From NCBI GenBank assembly GCA_035493895.1, contig DATJHM010000160.1:6993-70992 (forward strand): a DNA stretch of 64,000 bases, read 5' to 3'. Each line of letters opens with the position of its first letter. Position 1 is the stretch's first letter. Below the pieces are notes generated by a model. It saw only the letters and a list, made by a program, of their open reading frames with translations, had not been told where the DNA came from and ran no database searches. The DNA comes from DATJHM01 sp035493895. Lineage in GTDB: Bacteria; Chloroflexota; Ktedonobacteria; Ktedonobacterales; Ktedonobacteraceae. This document shows, one piece after another, positions 26,275 through 35,783 of the stretch. Made by a program: the position numbers and the translations under genes.

Positions 26275-27123
26275 CTAGATTTCTTTTATCGCCAGATACG
26301 TATCAAACGTCCAGCCACCTTGAAATTGTTCGGAGAGGAAATCCTGAATCATCTGTTCGTAGAGATCGTGTAAAGTAGAAGGAGAAGCCGCCCGCGAAAA
26401 AAGCAGATTGCAATGTACAAAGTTGAGCACATCCCAGATATGCATACAAGCGTGCTTGTGCAGCCTGGTATTACTAGAAATATCGATGGTCGTCTGCGCC
26501 TGACGGACAGGCTGAAAGCCAGCCGAACTGAGCAATTGAGCCATGCGCGGAGTAACATCAGCAGTCATCCCATCGTTTTCAGCGAGGCAAACCAGCCGGG
26601 AGCACCAATCAGTAAAAGCGGAGCTATTCGTAACAGGGGGGCGCATCTCCATCCACATCACCAGACCACCGGGACGGCAAAGCTCCCACCAGCCAGCGGT
26701 AATGCGTTTCCAGCCATCCTGACGTACCAGAGGGGCAAGAAAGCGGATATGTAGCAGATCATAGTATTGATCTGGAGGGGAGAGAGCATCGAAACGGCCA
26801 ACCTGGAACGTGGCATTGGCGATGCCCTGAGCAGAGGCTTGAGCCTGAGCAAAAGCGATTCTGCGCGGGTCTGGATCTATCCCCACGACCTCCATCAAAG
26901 GATTCTGGTAAGCGATATCACAGGCCCAATCGCCACTACAGCAAGGAACATTCAGCACATGCCACATATTCTCCAGAGAGAGAGGCACAGGCAGCAGCCC
27001 ATCAGCATACGTAACAAGAAACTGGTGGAGATAGCCCGAAAGATAGTGGCGTATCGTACTCTGCAACGACGCGTACAATAGAGGATCCGACAGTATCCCT
27101 TCACTATATGACGCCTTATTCAT
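26275..27123 (-). CDS. Class I SAM-dependent methyltransferase (paralogue 1)
   Basis: 282 residues. The SAM-binding motif I region is degenerate but recognisable (VLNVPCCSGDWACDIAYQNP), and motif II is VVGIDPDPRRIAFAQAQA with the acidic residue that binds the ribose. The later YDLLHIRFLAPLV and LCRPGGLVMWMEM are motifs III-IV. The methyl acceptor is unknown. It is clearly related to the methyltransferase at 29197-30066, with the same VVGIDP...AQAQA segment and overall layout. It follows the 72-residue protein gene by only 15 bases, so the two form an operon. The start ATG has GGAGG upstream. A C in place of the usual G in motif I (PCCSGDW) is odd. Confidence 0.88.
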   Translation of the reverse strand: MNKASYSEGILSDPLLYASLQSTIRHYLSGYLHQFLVTYADGLLPVPLSLENMWHVLNVPCCSGDWACDIAYQNPLMEVVGIDPDPRRIAFAQAQASAQGIANATFQVGRFDALSPPDQYYDLLHIRFLAPLVRQDGWKRITAGWWELCRPGGLVMWMEMRPPVTNSSAFTDWCSRLVCLAENDGMTADVTPRMAQLLSSAGFQPVRQAQTTIDISSNTRLHKHACMHIWDVLNFVHCNLLFSRAASPSTLHDLYEQMIQDFLSEQFQGGWTFDTYLAIKEI

Positions 27124-27138
27124 AACACAACATCCTCC

Positions 27139-27357
27139 CTATCCAAGTATCTTCGTCTGCGCCTCAAATACAATGTTGATTGCTTCCTGATCACCGACAA
27201 GCTCAACCAGGAGAGTATGATACTCAGCAATACGGTTCAGGCGTGCGGAAATGAATATATGGCGAGCAACGATAGCATAATCAGTGGGCCATCGCCTCGC
27301 CGCTTCATATTCCAGCTCGATTTGTTTTCTAATCAATGCAACTTCACTCACAGCCAT
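27139..27357 (-). CDS. Small conserved-looking helical protein
   Basis: 72 residues, predicted all-helical (MAVSEVALIRKQIELEYEAARR start), with no cysteine or membrane segment. A strong AAGGGGG site before the ATG and the 15-base gap to the methyltransferase gene argue that it is real and co-expressed. I recognise no family. It might be a small partner or regulator of the methyltransferase. Confidence 0.72.
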   Translation of the reverse strand: MAVSEVALIRKQIELEYEAARRWPTDYAIVARHIFISARLNRIAEYHTLLVELVGDQEAINIVFEAQTKILG

Positions 27358-27522
27358 AACCTTGCCCCCTTCTCACTCACATCATACGTCTACCAGGACA
27401 CCTCGTATACCATACCGTAACAAATCTTTTTACTATATTGAAGGAAGTAAAACTTTTCCCAAAGTATTACCTCCGGTTAAGGAAATACATCGACACACTT
27501 ATTGCTATTTGCAGACACAAAA

Positions 27523-27574
27523 GAAACAGGCAACAACGTACCCTTCTCAGTAATTGTACATTGCTGCCTGTTTC
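27523..27574 (-). terminator. Rho-independent terminator of duplicated-module regulator
   Basis: Arms GAAACAGGCAACAACGTAC (27523-27541) and GTACATTGCTGCCTGTTTC (27556-27574) pair with two mismatches. On the minus strand the stem is followed by TTTTGTG, and it lies just past the regulator stop codon. Confidence 0.75.
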
Positions 27575-27602
27575 CTTGCTTTTGCCGCGAGCAAGTGAGG
27601 TT

Positions 27603-29126
27603 TTAATAAGAGCGTAGTAACAAGCCAAGACGAGCGACATCGGGGCTCTGAGCGTACGTGCTGCCTTTAAGTTGCTGATAAAGACCAAAGATCAGAGAGA
27701 CCTTGATATTGGACTGAATGGCCTTTGAAACCGTGAGAGCGCTCAAAGCATAAGCGGTCGCATCCGCGAATTCAGTTTTATAGATATGAGCTTTAGCCCG
27801 GTAGATATCCAGATGGGCCAGGCGTCTTGCCTGCCCATCGAGCATCAGGCCGTGAGCAGCAATATCCAGTTCGCGAAGTGCATCGTCCGGCTTGCGTAAA
27901 GCGAGAAATGCCTCTGCCCGTTCAACATGATGCCAATCGGCGCTAAACCTGACAAAATTCTCATCTTCCTCATAGGGTCCAGCATAGGCCAGTTGTCCAG
28001 AGTCATCGAGCATAGCCAGAGCTTTTTTTTGCTCGCTTATGCTCTGAGAGAGATGAGCATGGACGTGACCGGCGACCTGAAAAACGAGACCCTTCAAAGG
28101 AGAGCGGGCTGATCGGGCATAAGGGCATGCAGCGTTTAAATCTATCAATGCTGCTTCGAGATTTTCTTGCTCAAAGCTAATGAAGCTACGTCGTAGCAAC
28201 GAAGAGGCCATAAGTTCATTGTTCTCCAGACCACGAGCCAGCTTCACGGCGCGATTTGCATAGAAGAAGGCGCCGTGATAGTTACACTGATCGCGCGCAA
28301 TCGTAGAGGCGAGCTGATAATAGCGTGTGAGCAATTCCAGCCCCTGTTGTTTTTGCATGCCACGGGCTTCAAGGAGAGTAGCGCTCAGATCGCGCAACAG
28401 TTCAGAAATTTCCCTCATGGGATCAAGCAGAGAGCTGGTGTAGTAGCCATTCCAGTAGAACGGAAGAGACTCGCGGAAGCGATTGATCGAGACCATCTCC
28501 AGGTGCCATGGGGCCACAGCTTGTTTTGTGAGATGAGCTGCGCCCACATCCGCAGTATAATGCAGACTATCCAGGCCAAGGAGAGCAGGCGTAATACCGA
28601 GAATAAAAGCCAACGCACGTCGACGAGAAATTGAGTCCAGAGATTCGTTATTATTTTCCATACCTCGCACCGCCACATCTGAAATATTCAACGCTATACC
28701 TAAACCGGCTTGAGTCCATGAAGGGTTACTCTGTTTCTTCTGTTCGCGATAATACTTGACGACCTGACCGGGATTGGGATAGCCATCGCAGCCAGCCAGA
28801 AAGGCCGGATAGCCCTCCCGCAACCACCAGCAAGAGGGAGTTGCGGGAGCCGTGTGCAGGGAATCTAAGCCCATCAGAACAGGAGGAATAGCAAGAAGAG
28901 AGATCAAGCGACGGCGGAGAGACATTGAATCCAGACCAGTTTTTTTACTTTCCATCCCACGTACCGCCACATCAGTCATGCCCAGTTTATGTGCAAGGTT
29001 GATTGGTTTTAATCCTTCACGTTCGCGATAAAAGTGACAGACTTGCCCCGGGTCGGGGTATCCCTCGTCACCTACAGCAAAGGAACCATACCCTTCTTCG
29101 ATCCACCACGGTGATTTACTGGACAT
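27603..29126 (-). CDS. Duplicated N-terminal module plus TPR-like protein, putative regulator
   Basis: 507 residues. The first 190 residues are two copies of one module (6-91 and 99-189), each reading WW..EGY..F..G..GYP.PGQV..YYRE, then DVAVRGME, then LDS.S.RR and ending LDSLH. The central part of each looks like a divergent XRE-type helix-turn-helix (HKLGMTDVAVRGMES). The rest (about 200-507) is helical with TPR-like repeats (e.g. DQCNYHGAFFYANRAVKLARGLENN), as in ligand-sensing or peptide-sensing regulators. The start is the ATG at 29124-29126 with AAAGG upstream. It lies between two paralogous methyltransferase genes on the same strand. Confidence 0.78.
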   Translation of the reverse strand: MSSKSPWWIEEGYGSFAVGDEGYPDPGQVCHFYREREGLKPINLAHKLGMTDVAVRGMESKKTGLDSMSLRRRLISLLAIPPVLMGLDSLHTAPATPSCWWLREGYPAFLAGCDGYPNPGQVVKYYREQKKQSNPSWTQAGLGIALNISDVAVRGMENNNESLDSISRRRALAFILGITPALLGLDSLHYTADVGAAHLTKQAVAPWHLEMVSINRFRESLPFYWNGYYTSSLLDPMREISELLRDLSATLLEARGMQKQQGLELLTRYYQLASTIARDQCNYHGAFFYANRAVKLARGLENNELMASSLLRRSFISFEQENLEAALIDLNAACPYARSARSPLKGLVFQVAGHVHAHLSQSISEQKKALAMLDDSGQLAYAGPYEEDENFVRFSADWHHVERAEAFLALRKPDDALRELDIAAHGLMLDGQARRLAHLDIYRAKAHIYKTEFADATAYALSALTVSKAIQSNIKVSLIFGLYQQLKGSTYAQSPDVARLGLLLRSY

Positions 29127-29196
29127 CAATCCTACCTTTGCCACTTACCAACGATACACCCACACAGACCTTTTTTCTACACAAACATCATCCTGA

Positions 29197-30066
29197 TTAC
29201 ATCACCCCAGCGGGCGCCTCGCCCCAGACAGTCAGGAAATACCAGAGACCATAATAAGTATCCGAGAGGAGATTAATCGTCGCCTCCCGGTAGAGAACAT
29301 CAAAACGATCTTCAGTCACCACCTCCATCTTCAGCAAAAATGGTTTGATCAACTGCATCAGAACGGCAAAACTGGCATAGTTATCCTGAGAAGCTTTTGA
29401 GCCCTGGGAAAGATCAATCACATGGGCGCGCTGCTGCACCTGTTGATAGCCGACCTGACGGAGCATATGGCTCAGCATAGCCGTAGTTCCAGAGTAGTAG
29501 CCATGAGCAGAAGAACCATATCCAGCTTTATAGAGAGCAAGCATATTTAAACGGAGGAGTTCCTCATATGCTGCGCTATTCGTCACAATAAGCTCTGAAA
29601 TGGTGATGCGCATAACACCACCGGGACGCAACACACGCAGACAGGACTGTAATAATGTCGGCCACGCACTGATCGGAACGCGGTCGTCGATAAATTGAGC
29701 ATTCACTAAATCGAACGTGTGATCAGAAAAATCCAGGCCATGCAGTGCATCCATCACCTGAAAATCGACATTTTCCAGATTTTGTGCCTGCGCCTGAGCC
29801 TGTGCATAACGTATATTTGTACGATTTGGATCAATACCCACCACCTCAATCTGAGCATACGTGAAAGCAACTTCTAATGCCCAGATTCCCGGCCCGCAGG
29901 CAATGTCTAAAATACGCTGAATAGAGGACAGGCCACATCTCTCAGGAAAGAGGCCGCCCACATTGTCTATCATCAACTGTTGCCGTTTTGTGATACGCGC
30001 TACCTCAGCCGCGCTATTGAACTGTCCTGAGACAAACGGCCCTTGCTCAGTATCCTGTTGCCCCAT
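29197..30066 (-). CDS. Class I SAM-dependent methyltransferase (paralogue 2)
   Basis: 289 residues. Motif I is intact (ILDIACGPGIWALEVA), motif II is VVGIDPNRTNIRYAQAQA, and FDLVNAQFIDDRVP and LRVLRPGGVMRIT follow. It is a paralogue of the protein at 26275-27123. This copy keeps the canonical DIACGPG loop that the other has partly lost. The C-terminal third is helical and could bind the substrate. The start is the ATG at 30064-30066 with AGGAG nine bases upstream. It lies 70 bases ahead of the duplicated-module regulator on the same strand. The acceptor (small molecule, lipid or protein) is unknown. Confidence 0.91.
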   Translation of the reverse strand: MGQQDTEQGPFVSGQFNSAAEVARITKRQQLMIDNVGGLFPERCGLSSIQRILDIACGPGIWALEVAFTYAQIEVVGIDPNRTNIRYAQAQAQAQNLENVDFQVMDALHGLDFSDHTFDLVNAQFIDDRVPISAWPTLLQSCLRVLRPGGVMRITISELIVTNSAAYEELLRLNMLALYKAGYGSSAHGYYSGTTAMLSHMLRQVGYQQVQQRAHVIDLSQGSKASQDNYASFAVLMQLIKPFLLKMEVVTEDRFDVLYREATINLLSDTYYGLWYFLTVWGEAPAGVM

Positions 30067-30284
30067 CACTCACTACTCCTACAACACTGAGGATTTTACG
30101 AACGTTCACCCCCATATGCGATATATTCAGAGGCTCTCTCTTCCTCATCAGGGGAACGTAAACGATGTATATTTATTTTACATGCATCATACATTATTTA
30201 CATCGTCTAAATATATGTAAATCATTGTGCATTTTATTTGTGATAACACGTTAAAAAACAGTAGCGCGGTTATGAATGCTCTCA

Positions 30285-32996
30285 TCAGGAGAGAAGATGA
30301 TGATCGATTGCATAGCGCATAGCAGCAGTACGAGAGGAGACAGAGAGTTTTGTATAAATAGCACGGAGATAAGAATTGACAGTCACGCGACTAATGGTTA
30401 AAAGTTCGGCAATTTGCGCATTACTTTTCCCCATAGCAAGCAGGCGAAGAACTTCCAATTCGCGTCTGGTCAGACTGGAGAGAGCCCCTTCCAACGCCAG
30501 CGGTCCTGATTTAGAAGATGGGAGGAGCTCAAGCACATCTGAATTGAGGGCCGTTTCCCGTAGATCCAGAACTTGCGCAACGCTCAGACGTGCGCCCTCA
30601 GCCGACAGAGCGGCAAGCGCAGCTTCTCCCAGATGTTTGCGGAGGAGGATATGAGTGGCTTCGTAATCAACCATCTCTGTTGGAGAAAGAGGAGCACGGA
30701 TCTCCTCACGCAAGGCCGTAGCCTTTCGCCAGAGCAGGGCGGCCCAGCGTAGCTCTTTCAGCAACACGGCGACCTCTGCCAGCAGAGAGAGAAAGACAGC
30801 ACAAAACCAGCGATCACGTTCATCTTTGATAGTTGCAACAACATGCGCACTCAACGTATGCGCAAGCTCCGTCTGCTGGAGATGGGCCGAGATTCTCGCC
30901 AGCCAGAGCGTTGCGTGCACAATACCCTGCACCTCACCCACCGTAGTATGATCGGCGAGGGCATCCTGTGCATACTGAAGTGCCCCCCCCACATCCCCCT
31001 GCCGCCAGACGATCCCTGCCATCATCGTCAACAACCAGGCAACGTTCCAGGATGTATTGCTCGAACGGGATAGCGCCAGACTCTCCTCACAAAACTGGCG
31101 AGCTTTTTGATAATCCCCTTGTGCATACACCACTTCCGCCAGACGCCTGTACGTTTGCACTAAAGAAAAAGGATTTTGCATCTTCCGCACAAGCAACAGG
31201 CATGTTTCAAAATGTTGATAAGCACTGGTATAATCGGCCATATAGAAAGCCGAGAGGCCCAGACAATTGAGCGAGAGGCCCCTGGCAAAATCATCATTTA
31301 AGCGATCCGCAAATTGTAGAGCCTCTTCAGCAAAAGCAGAGGCTTCTGTATAGGCATTTTTTCGCCGGGCACAGGACTCTAAGAGCCAGCAAGCCTGCAT
31401 ACAGCCCCGTAGCAAGGCGAGTTGGCGATAGAGCGCCAGACTCCTGCGCCCAAACATTTCCGCCTGTTCCCGATCTTCCAAATAGTCGAGCAAAATGCCA
31501 TAATGCAAGAGAACTTTCGCACGCGCCTGCTCAGAAATGCGCTGATCAGTCTGATCAAGAAAGGGCAAGACAGAGCCCAGAAAGCGTTGCCCCTCACGAA
31601 AATACTCGTGTATCAGCAAATAGCCCTGTAAGGACCAGAAGAGTCCGGTCGCCCCGGCAAGGCGTAGCGCTTTCTCATACTCTTCATGCTCAATAAACCA
31701 GCGTAAAGCCTGGCGCAAATTGTTCAGCTCATGTTCAACCTGACCGAGTGCAGAGAGCTGATAGCTTCCGTAGAGCCGAGATTCAATGATTTCCATCCAG
31801 CGCAAAAAATGGTCAGCGTGCTGATTTCTGATCGTCGCCTCTTCCTCTTTATCGGCAGCCAGACATTCCAGGCCATAGTCACGGATCGTTTCCATCATCA
31901 GCAAATATGGCTCACCGCCCGGCAGATCAACCCGATAGATCAGACTTTTATTGAGCAGAGCAGTCAGGCCATCAAGCACGCTGAAAGAAAGATCATGATC
32001 AATCTGGCAGATTGCTTCAGCGGCTTCTACGGTGAAACTACAACCAAAGACAGAAAGGCGACGAAAGAGACGCTTCTCATCAGCAGAAAGAATTTCATAG
32101 CTCCATTTGACCGTATTGCGCAGCGTTTGTTGGCGTACATCCAGATCCCTGCTACCGTCCGTCAGCACTTGCAAGCTGTGCTCTAAGCGGCGCAAGAGAT
32201 CCTGGGGAGACATGAGCTTGAGGCGAGGCGCAGCTAACTCTATGGCTAAAGGCAAGCCATCCAGGCGCACACAGATCGCAGCAAGGGTTGCAGCGTTCTG
32301 CTCATCCGGCACAAAATCATACTTTGCCGCCTGTGCGCGCTGCACGAAAAGGGCAATAGAGGGATAGAGAGAAAGCTGATCGGATGGCGGGAGATGTTTG
32401 AGATCGGGAAGATTTAAGGGAGGCACCGCGAATTCATATTCGCCCTGTACACGCAGAACGGCACGGCTCGTCACGACTATTTTGAGACGGGGGCAGGCTT
32501 TGAGTAACGCAACAACATCCATTGCGGCCTCAAGCACATGCTCAAAATTATCCAGTAACAACACCAATTGCTTCTCGTGCAGATTTGCTATGAGCAGATC
32601 TAAAAGAGGTTGCTCCTTGCCATTCTGGATACCCAATGCAGAAGTAATCGTCAGGAGGACCTGTAACGCATTGGTGCAGGCGGCCAGAGGAACAAAATAG
32701 ACACCATCGACAAAATAGGAACGCAGATCATTGATAACCGCTACAGCCAAGCGTGTTTTCCCAATGCCTCCGGCCCCACTAAACGTTAAGAGCCGTACCT
32801 CTGGTCGCAATAACAACGTACGGGCAATCTCATACTCTTTCTCACGCCCCACAAATGATGTCAGCAAGGTAGGCATATTCGCCGAACTGAGGGAAAAAGA
32901 ATGCTCATGAGCAACTCTCACCAATAGAGATTCATCCTGCATATGAACTTGAGGCTGCTTCTCCCCGTTTTGCTGCCACTCCCACTCATCATTCAT
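30285..32996 (-). CDS. NB-ARC ATPase / LuxR-type transcriptional regulator
   Basis: 903 residues. A short polar N-terminus precedes an NB-ARC/AAA-like ATPase with P-loop GAGGIGKT (residues 74-81), LLLDNFEHVL (Walker B-like) and GLPLAIELAAPRL (GLPL motif). A long TPR-like helical region (about 400-800) would sense a ligand or partner. A C-terminal LuxR/FixJ helix-turn-helix (LTRRELEVLRLLAMGKSNAQ, then SRVTVNSYLRAIYTKL) binds DNA. This is the MalT/SARP-like STAND regulator layout. The start is the ATG at 32994-32996 with GAGG upstream. It may control neighbours, but no target can be inferred from sequence. Confidence 0.94.
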   Translation of the reverse strand: MNDEWEWQQNGEKQPQVHMQDESLLVRVAHEHSFSLSSANMPTLLTSFVGREKEYEIARTLLLRPEVRLLTFSGAGGIGKTRLAVAVINDLRSYFVDGVYFVPLAACTNALQVLLTITSALGIQNGKEQPLLDLLIANLHEKQLVLLLDNFEHVLEAAMDVVALLKACPRLKIVVTSRAVLRVQGEYEFAVPPLNLPDLKHLPPSDQLSLYPSIALFVQRAQAAKYDFVPDEQNAATLAAICVRLDGLPLAIELAAPRLKLMSPQDLLRRLEHSLQVLTDGSRDLDVRQQTLRNTVKWSYEILSADEKRLFRRLSVFGCSFTVEAAEAICQIDHDLSFSVLDGLTALLNKSLIYRVDLPGGEPYLLMMETIRDYGLECLAADKEEEATIRNQHADHFLRWMEIIESRLYGSYQLSALGQVEHELNNLRQALRWFIEHEEYEKALRLAGATGLFWSLQGYLLIHEYFREGQRFLGSVLPFLDQTDQRISEQARAKVLLHYGILLDYLEDREQAEMFGRRSLALYRQLALLRGCMQACWLLESCARRKNAYTEASAFAEEALQFADRLNDDFARGLSLNCLGLSAFYMADYTSAYQHFETCLLLVRKMQNPFSLVQTYRRLAEVVYAQGDYQKARQFCEESLALSRSSNTSWNVAWLLTMMAGIVWRQGDVGGALQYAQDALADHTTVGEVQGIVHATLWLARISAHLQQTELAHTLSAHVVATIKDERDRWFCAVFLSLLAEVAVLLKELRWAALLWRKATALREEIRAPLSPTEMVDYEATHILLRKHLGEAALAALSAEGARLSVAQVLDLRETALNSDVLELLPSSKSGPLALEGALSSLTRRELEVLRLLAMGKSNAQIAELLTISRVTVNSYLRAIYTKLSVSSRTAAMRYAIDHHLLS

Positions 32997-33276
32997 CTCT
33001 TGATCCTCTTCGCCCAACTCTCACCATCCCAACGAGCTAACAAGCGTCAAAAAGTAGCCAATGAGTAAATGCTATATGGAAACAAGCAAATGTACTTATA
33101 TCAAAAAAGCAATCCATCTTTCCTTTTTCCATTATTCATTGCCATGAATAATAACACTATACAACAGGTTTTTTATCATTTCAATCTTTTCGTACTCGTT
33201 TCACAGAAAATATCTGAAATACCCATAAAAACTTTTCATTGAGCATTCATTTCAAACATTCGCCCAAAAGCGTAAC

Positions 33277-34254
33277 TCAAGTCGTATGCCAGAGCCAGGT
33301 TTCGCTTTGCATCACAACAGGGGTAGGAGTATTCCCCTGCGGCACACGACTGTGTTTATCGACAGGATAGAGCTTCGCGTTTGTGCTGGCATAGATCATG
33401 AGTGTTTGCCGCGTACTATCATAGGCCGCGCTATGATAGCCTCCCGCAGGAGCGGAGACGCTATTGAGCTGGCCCCAGGCAGTACCGTTCCATTGCCAGA
33501 TATCATTCAGGCCATTGAGGGCAGGATTTGCCGTGACCGAGCTGCCGCCCACCAGGATTACCTGTTGGAGGGAGGCCACGTAGGTCATCGTAGCCCAGGC
33601 GCGAGGGAGCGGGCTGGTCGAAGGTGATAGCGATTGCCATTTTTGTCCTGTCCACGTCCAGGTATCTCCATAGAGAGCAGAGCCGGATGTGCCACCGAAA
33701 AGGACCAGCTGGCGATTGGCAACGTCATACGTCAGCGTAGAACCTACGCGTTCAGGGGGTGGGGCAGGTACCGCTTGCAGGCTCCAGAGTGCGCCATTCC
33801 AGGCCCAGGTATCATTGAGCAGGCGTCCGACACGACCGCCCGAAGCTTCGCCGCCGAAGAGCACAAGGCACCGTTGCGCCTCAGAATAGGCCATCACGGC
33901 CCCGCAACGAGCGGTAGGAGCACGTTGAGGCTGAAGTTGCGTCCAGGTTGTGCCATTCCAGAGCCAGGTATCGCCGAGCAGCAGACCGGATGTGCTCACG
34001 CCACCGAACAGCAGGATCGTGCCATGCTGGCTATCATATGCCATACAAGCGCTGGTACGAGGAGGAGGAGACTGGGAAGGGTGAAGCTGTGTCCACGAGG
34101 AACCATCCCACGACCAGGTATCATTGAGGCCGCCACCGCCGAACAGAAGCGTGCGATTGCGTCCAACATCGTACGCCAGACAGCCTCCCTTGCGCGCAGG
34201 TGGTTGCATGATTGCATTATGGCGTATCCATTGTGCATTTATTGTTGTATCCAT
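33277..34254 (-). CDS. Kelch-repeat beta-propeller protein
   Basis: 325 residues built of five to six Kelch-type blades. Each carries LLFGG or LVLFGG followed by DTW.W.G..W..L (for example GTILLFGGVSTSG, then LGDTWLWNGTTW). There is no signal peptide or membrane segment, so it is cytoplasmic or exported by another route. Kelch propellers are usually protein-binding scaffolds; the partner is unknown. The start ATG at 34252-34254 has only a weak ribosome site (AAAGAAAG). It stands 67 bases downstream of the Rv2525c-like gene on the same strand, so the two may be co-transcribed. Confidence 0.9.
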   Translation of the reverse strand: MDTTINAQWIRHNAIMQPPARKGGCLAYDVGRNRTLLFGGGGLNDTWSWDGSSWTQLHPSQSPPPRTSACMAYDSQHGTILLFGGVSTSGLLLGDTWLWNGTTWTQLQPQRAPTARCGAVMAYSEAQRCLVLFGGEASGGRVGRLLNDTWAWNGALWSLQAVPAPPPERVGSTLTYDVANRQLVLFGGTSGSALYGDTWTWTGQKWQSLSPSTSPLPRAWATMTYVASLQQVILVGGSSVTANPALNGLNDIWQWNGTAWGQLNSVSAPAGGYHSAAYDSTRQTLMIYASTNAKLYPVDKHSRVPQGNTPTPVVMQSETWLWHTT

Positions 34255-34321
34255 GTGTGCAATTGCTTTCTTTACATAGTCACTTTTTTTCTACCGCTTG
34301 AGATTAGATATATACCGGCGT

Positions 34322-35350
34322 TTAGCAGGTGACATGATACGTTGTAGAACCCAATGCTGGCGTAAGAGAGGAGGACTGTTGCGTCATGACATTATAGTCG
34401 CCACAGCCACAATCGCTAATCCAGTATTGCCATACCACCGGCTTACGTCCGCCAAGAGTCGTATTTACCACAGAAGAGCCGAGTTTATTTTGCACAGTGC
34501 GCTGTGTATTGCAGGAAAAATTGCACGGGCTACAGATATCGCCGCCACAGGTACTACAACCGCAGATCCAGAGGACAAAATCGGTTGCGGGACGATAACC
34601 GGTGCCGAGCAAACTGCTCCAATAACGGCTACTGATATACAGGCCGGGCCAGGTAGCTTTAGGAGTGATGTCATAGAGATGAGCAAGGAAACCGTTGAGC
34701 ACCTGCTGATTGCGTGTATAATTGCCAGCTGTCCAGCCGCCAAAGCCAGGTTCCAGATCGCCAAACAGCGTCATGCCACCCACATATTGAGCGTTTGGAC
34801 CATGATTCCAGGCATTCCAGGCATTAGTTGCCTGCTGCTTCCCCCAATCAGAGGGCGACATACCAGCAGGGCAGGAGTTGGGTCCAACGATTCCCCAGTA
34901 GCCAAAAGTATGATCTTGCCCGGCAACACGGGCGGCGTTGAGATTGAAGTAATAGGCATCGCCCAGCGGTTGCCCGCCATAGCCAAGGCGACCAATATAG
35001 AAATGCTGCGACATATCACAGCACGTTTGTGAGCCGCTATCAGTGCCCCACTGCACGGAAAGAGCGGCATGGCTGGAAAGATGATTGCTCGTCTCCAGCG
35101 CCAGAGCGCCACCAGCCGCAACCAGGCCGCCCGTGGCCAGCATTTTCACCAGCTTGCGCCTTCTCACGCGCCTTCCCGTCTCCCGATAAATAGAATCGCG
35201 TACCTGTTGTAGCTCCAGGGCAGTGGCCCCATGCTCTTCAGCCAGAGCCAGATAGCTATCTACACAAGAAAAGCAACCAGAGGTAGCCTTACGCAGAGCC
35301 ACCTTCATAGCATCGACACGGATCTGCTCCGAACTACGTTGACGAAGCAT
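34322..35350 (-). CDS. Secreted glycoside-hydrolase-like (Rv2525c/DUF1906-type) protein with CxxC N-terminal segment
   Basis: 342 residues. The first 50 residues carry a cytoplasm-side segment (ATSGCFSCVDSYLALAEEHG) with a CxxC resembling AhpD-type or short redox motifs. RRRKLVKMLATGGLVAAGGALAL follows, a Tat-like or uncleaved membrane signal. The body has a TIM-barrel look: FYIGRLGYGG, LFGDLEPGFGGWT, GLYISSRYW and WQYWISDCGCGDYN, similar to Rv2525c/GH25-like proteins that act on or bind the cell wall. Many cysteines in the last 100 residues suggest disulfides. The start has AAGGAGG upstream. The enzyme activity is not established. Confidence 0.75.
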   Translation of the reverse strand: MLRQRSSEQIRVDAMKVALRKATSGCFSCVDSYLALAEEHGATALELQQVRDSIYRETGRRVRRRKLVKMLATGGLVAAGGALALETSNHLSSHAALSVQWGTDSGSQTCCDMSQHFYIGRLGYGGQPLGDAYYFNLNAARVAGQDHTFGYWGIVGPNSCPAGMSPSDWGKQQATNAWNAWNHGPNAQYVGGMTLFGDLEPGFGGWTAGNYTRNQQVLNGFLAHLYDITPKATWPGLYISSRYWSSLLGTGYRPATDFVLWICGCSTCGGDICSPCNFSCNTQRTVQNKLGSSVVNTTLGGRKPVVWQYWISDCGCGDYNVMTQQSSSLTPALGSTTYHVTC

Positions 35351-35783
35351 GCTTCAACTCGCCTCCTTCTCATAGCTCAATCATCAGTGCTCTCTATCAT
35401 TATGAATAGCGCTGTAACATTAACCCACAGCGCCCTCATCCTCCGCCCGGACTGATTTCCAGCACATAGTTATCGTTGAGTCTGCACGTTTTAACAAACG
35501 CCATTTTCTGATTGTTTGGGGATATTCCAGCCAAATTTCCTGTATGCACCGTTGCAGCAAACAAACACAATTCTTCCATATGACCGGGCAGAGAACAAAT
35601 TGCTGAATCATACAGAGCTAAAGAGATCGCCCAAGGAGACGATTAAAGAAGGTAACAGTACACAGAAAGTACTAGTAAAACGTCGTTTGAGCGCAAAAAA
35701 AGCGAAAAGGAACGGTTCAGGTTAATGAGTAGCAGTGCAAGAAAGAACAATGGTTTCTCATTTTTAGGAAGGGAGCATAATTT
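35351..35783. other. Divergent intergenic region
   Basis: About 430 bases between the Rv2525c-like gene (minus) and the S53 protease gene (plus). Short open frames here have no ribosome site and no protein-like pattern. Presumably it holds both promoters; no operator, riboswitch or RNA gene was recognised. Confidence 0.35.

Noticed and set aside
33634..34332. 232-codon frame antisense to the Kelch gene
   Set aside because: Shadow of the Kelch repeats on the other strand, rich in Arg/Pro/Cys; the Kelch motifs fix the true frame.
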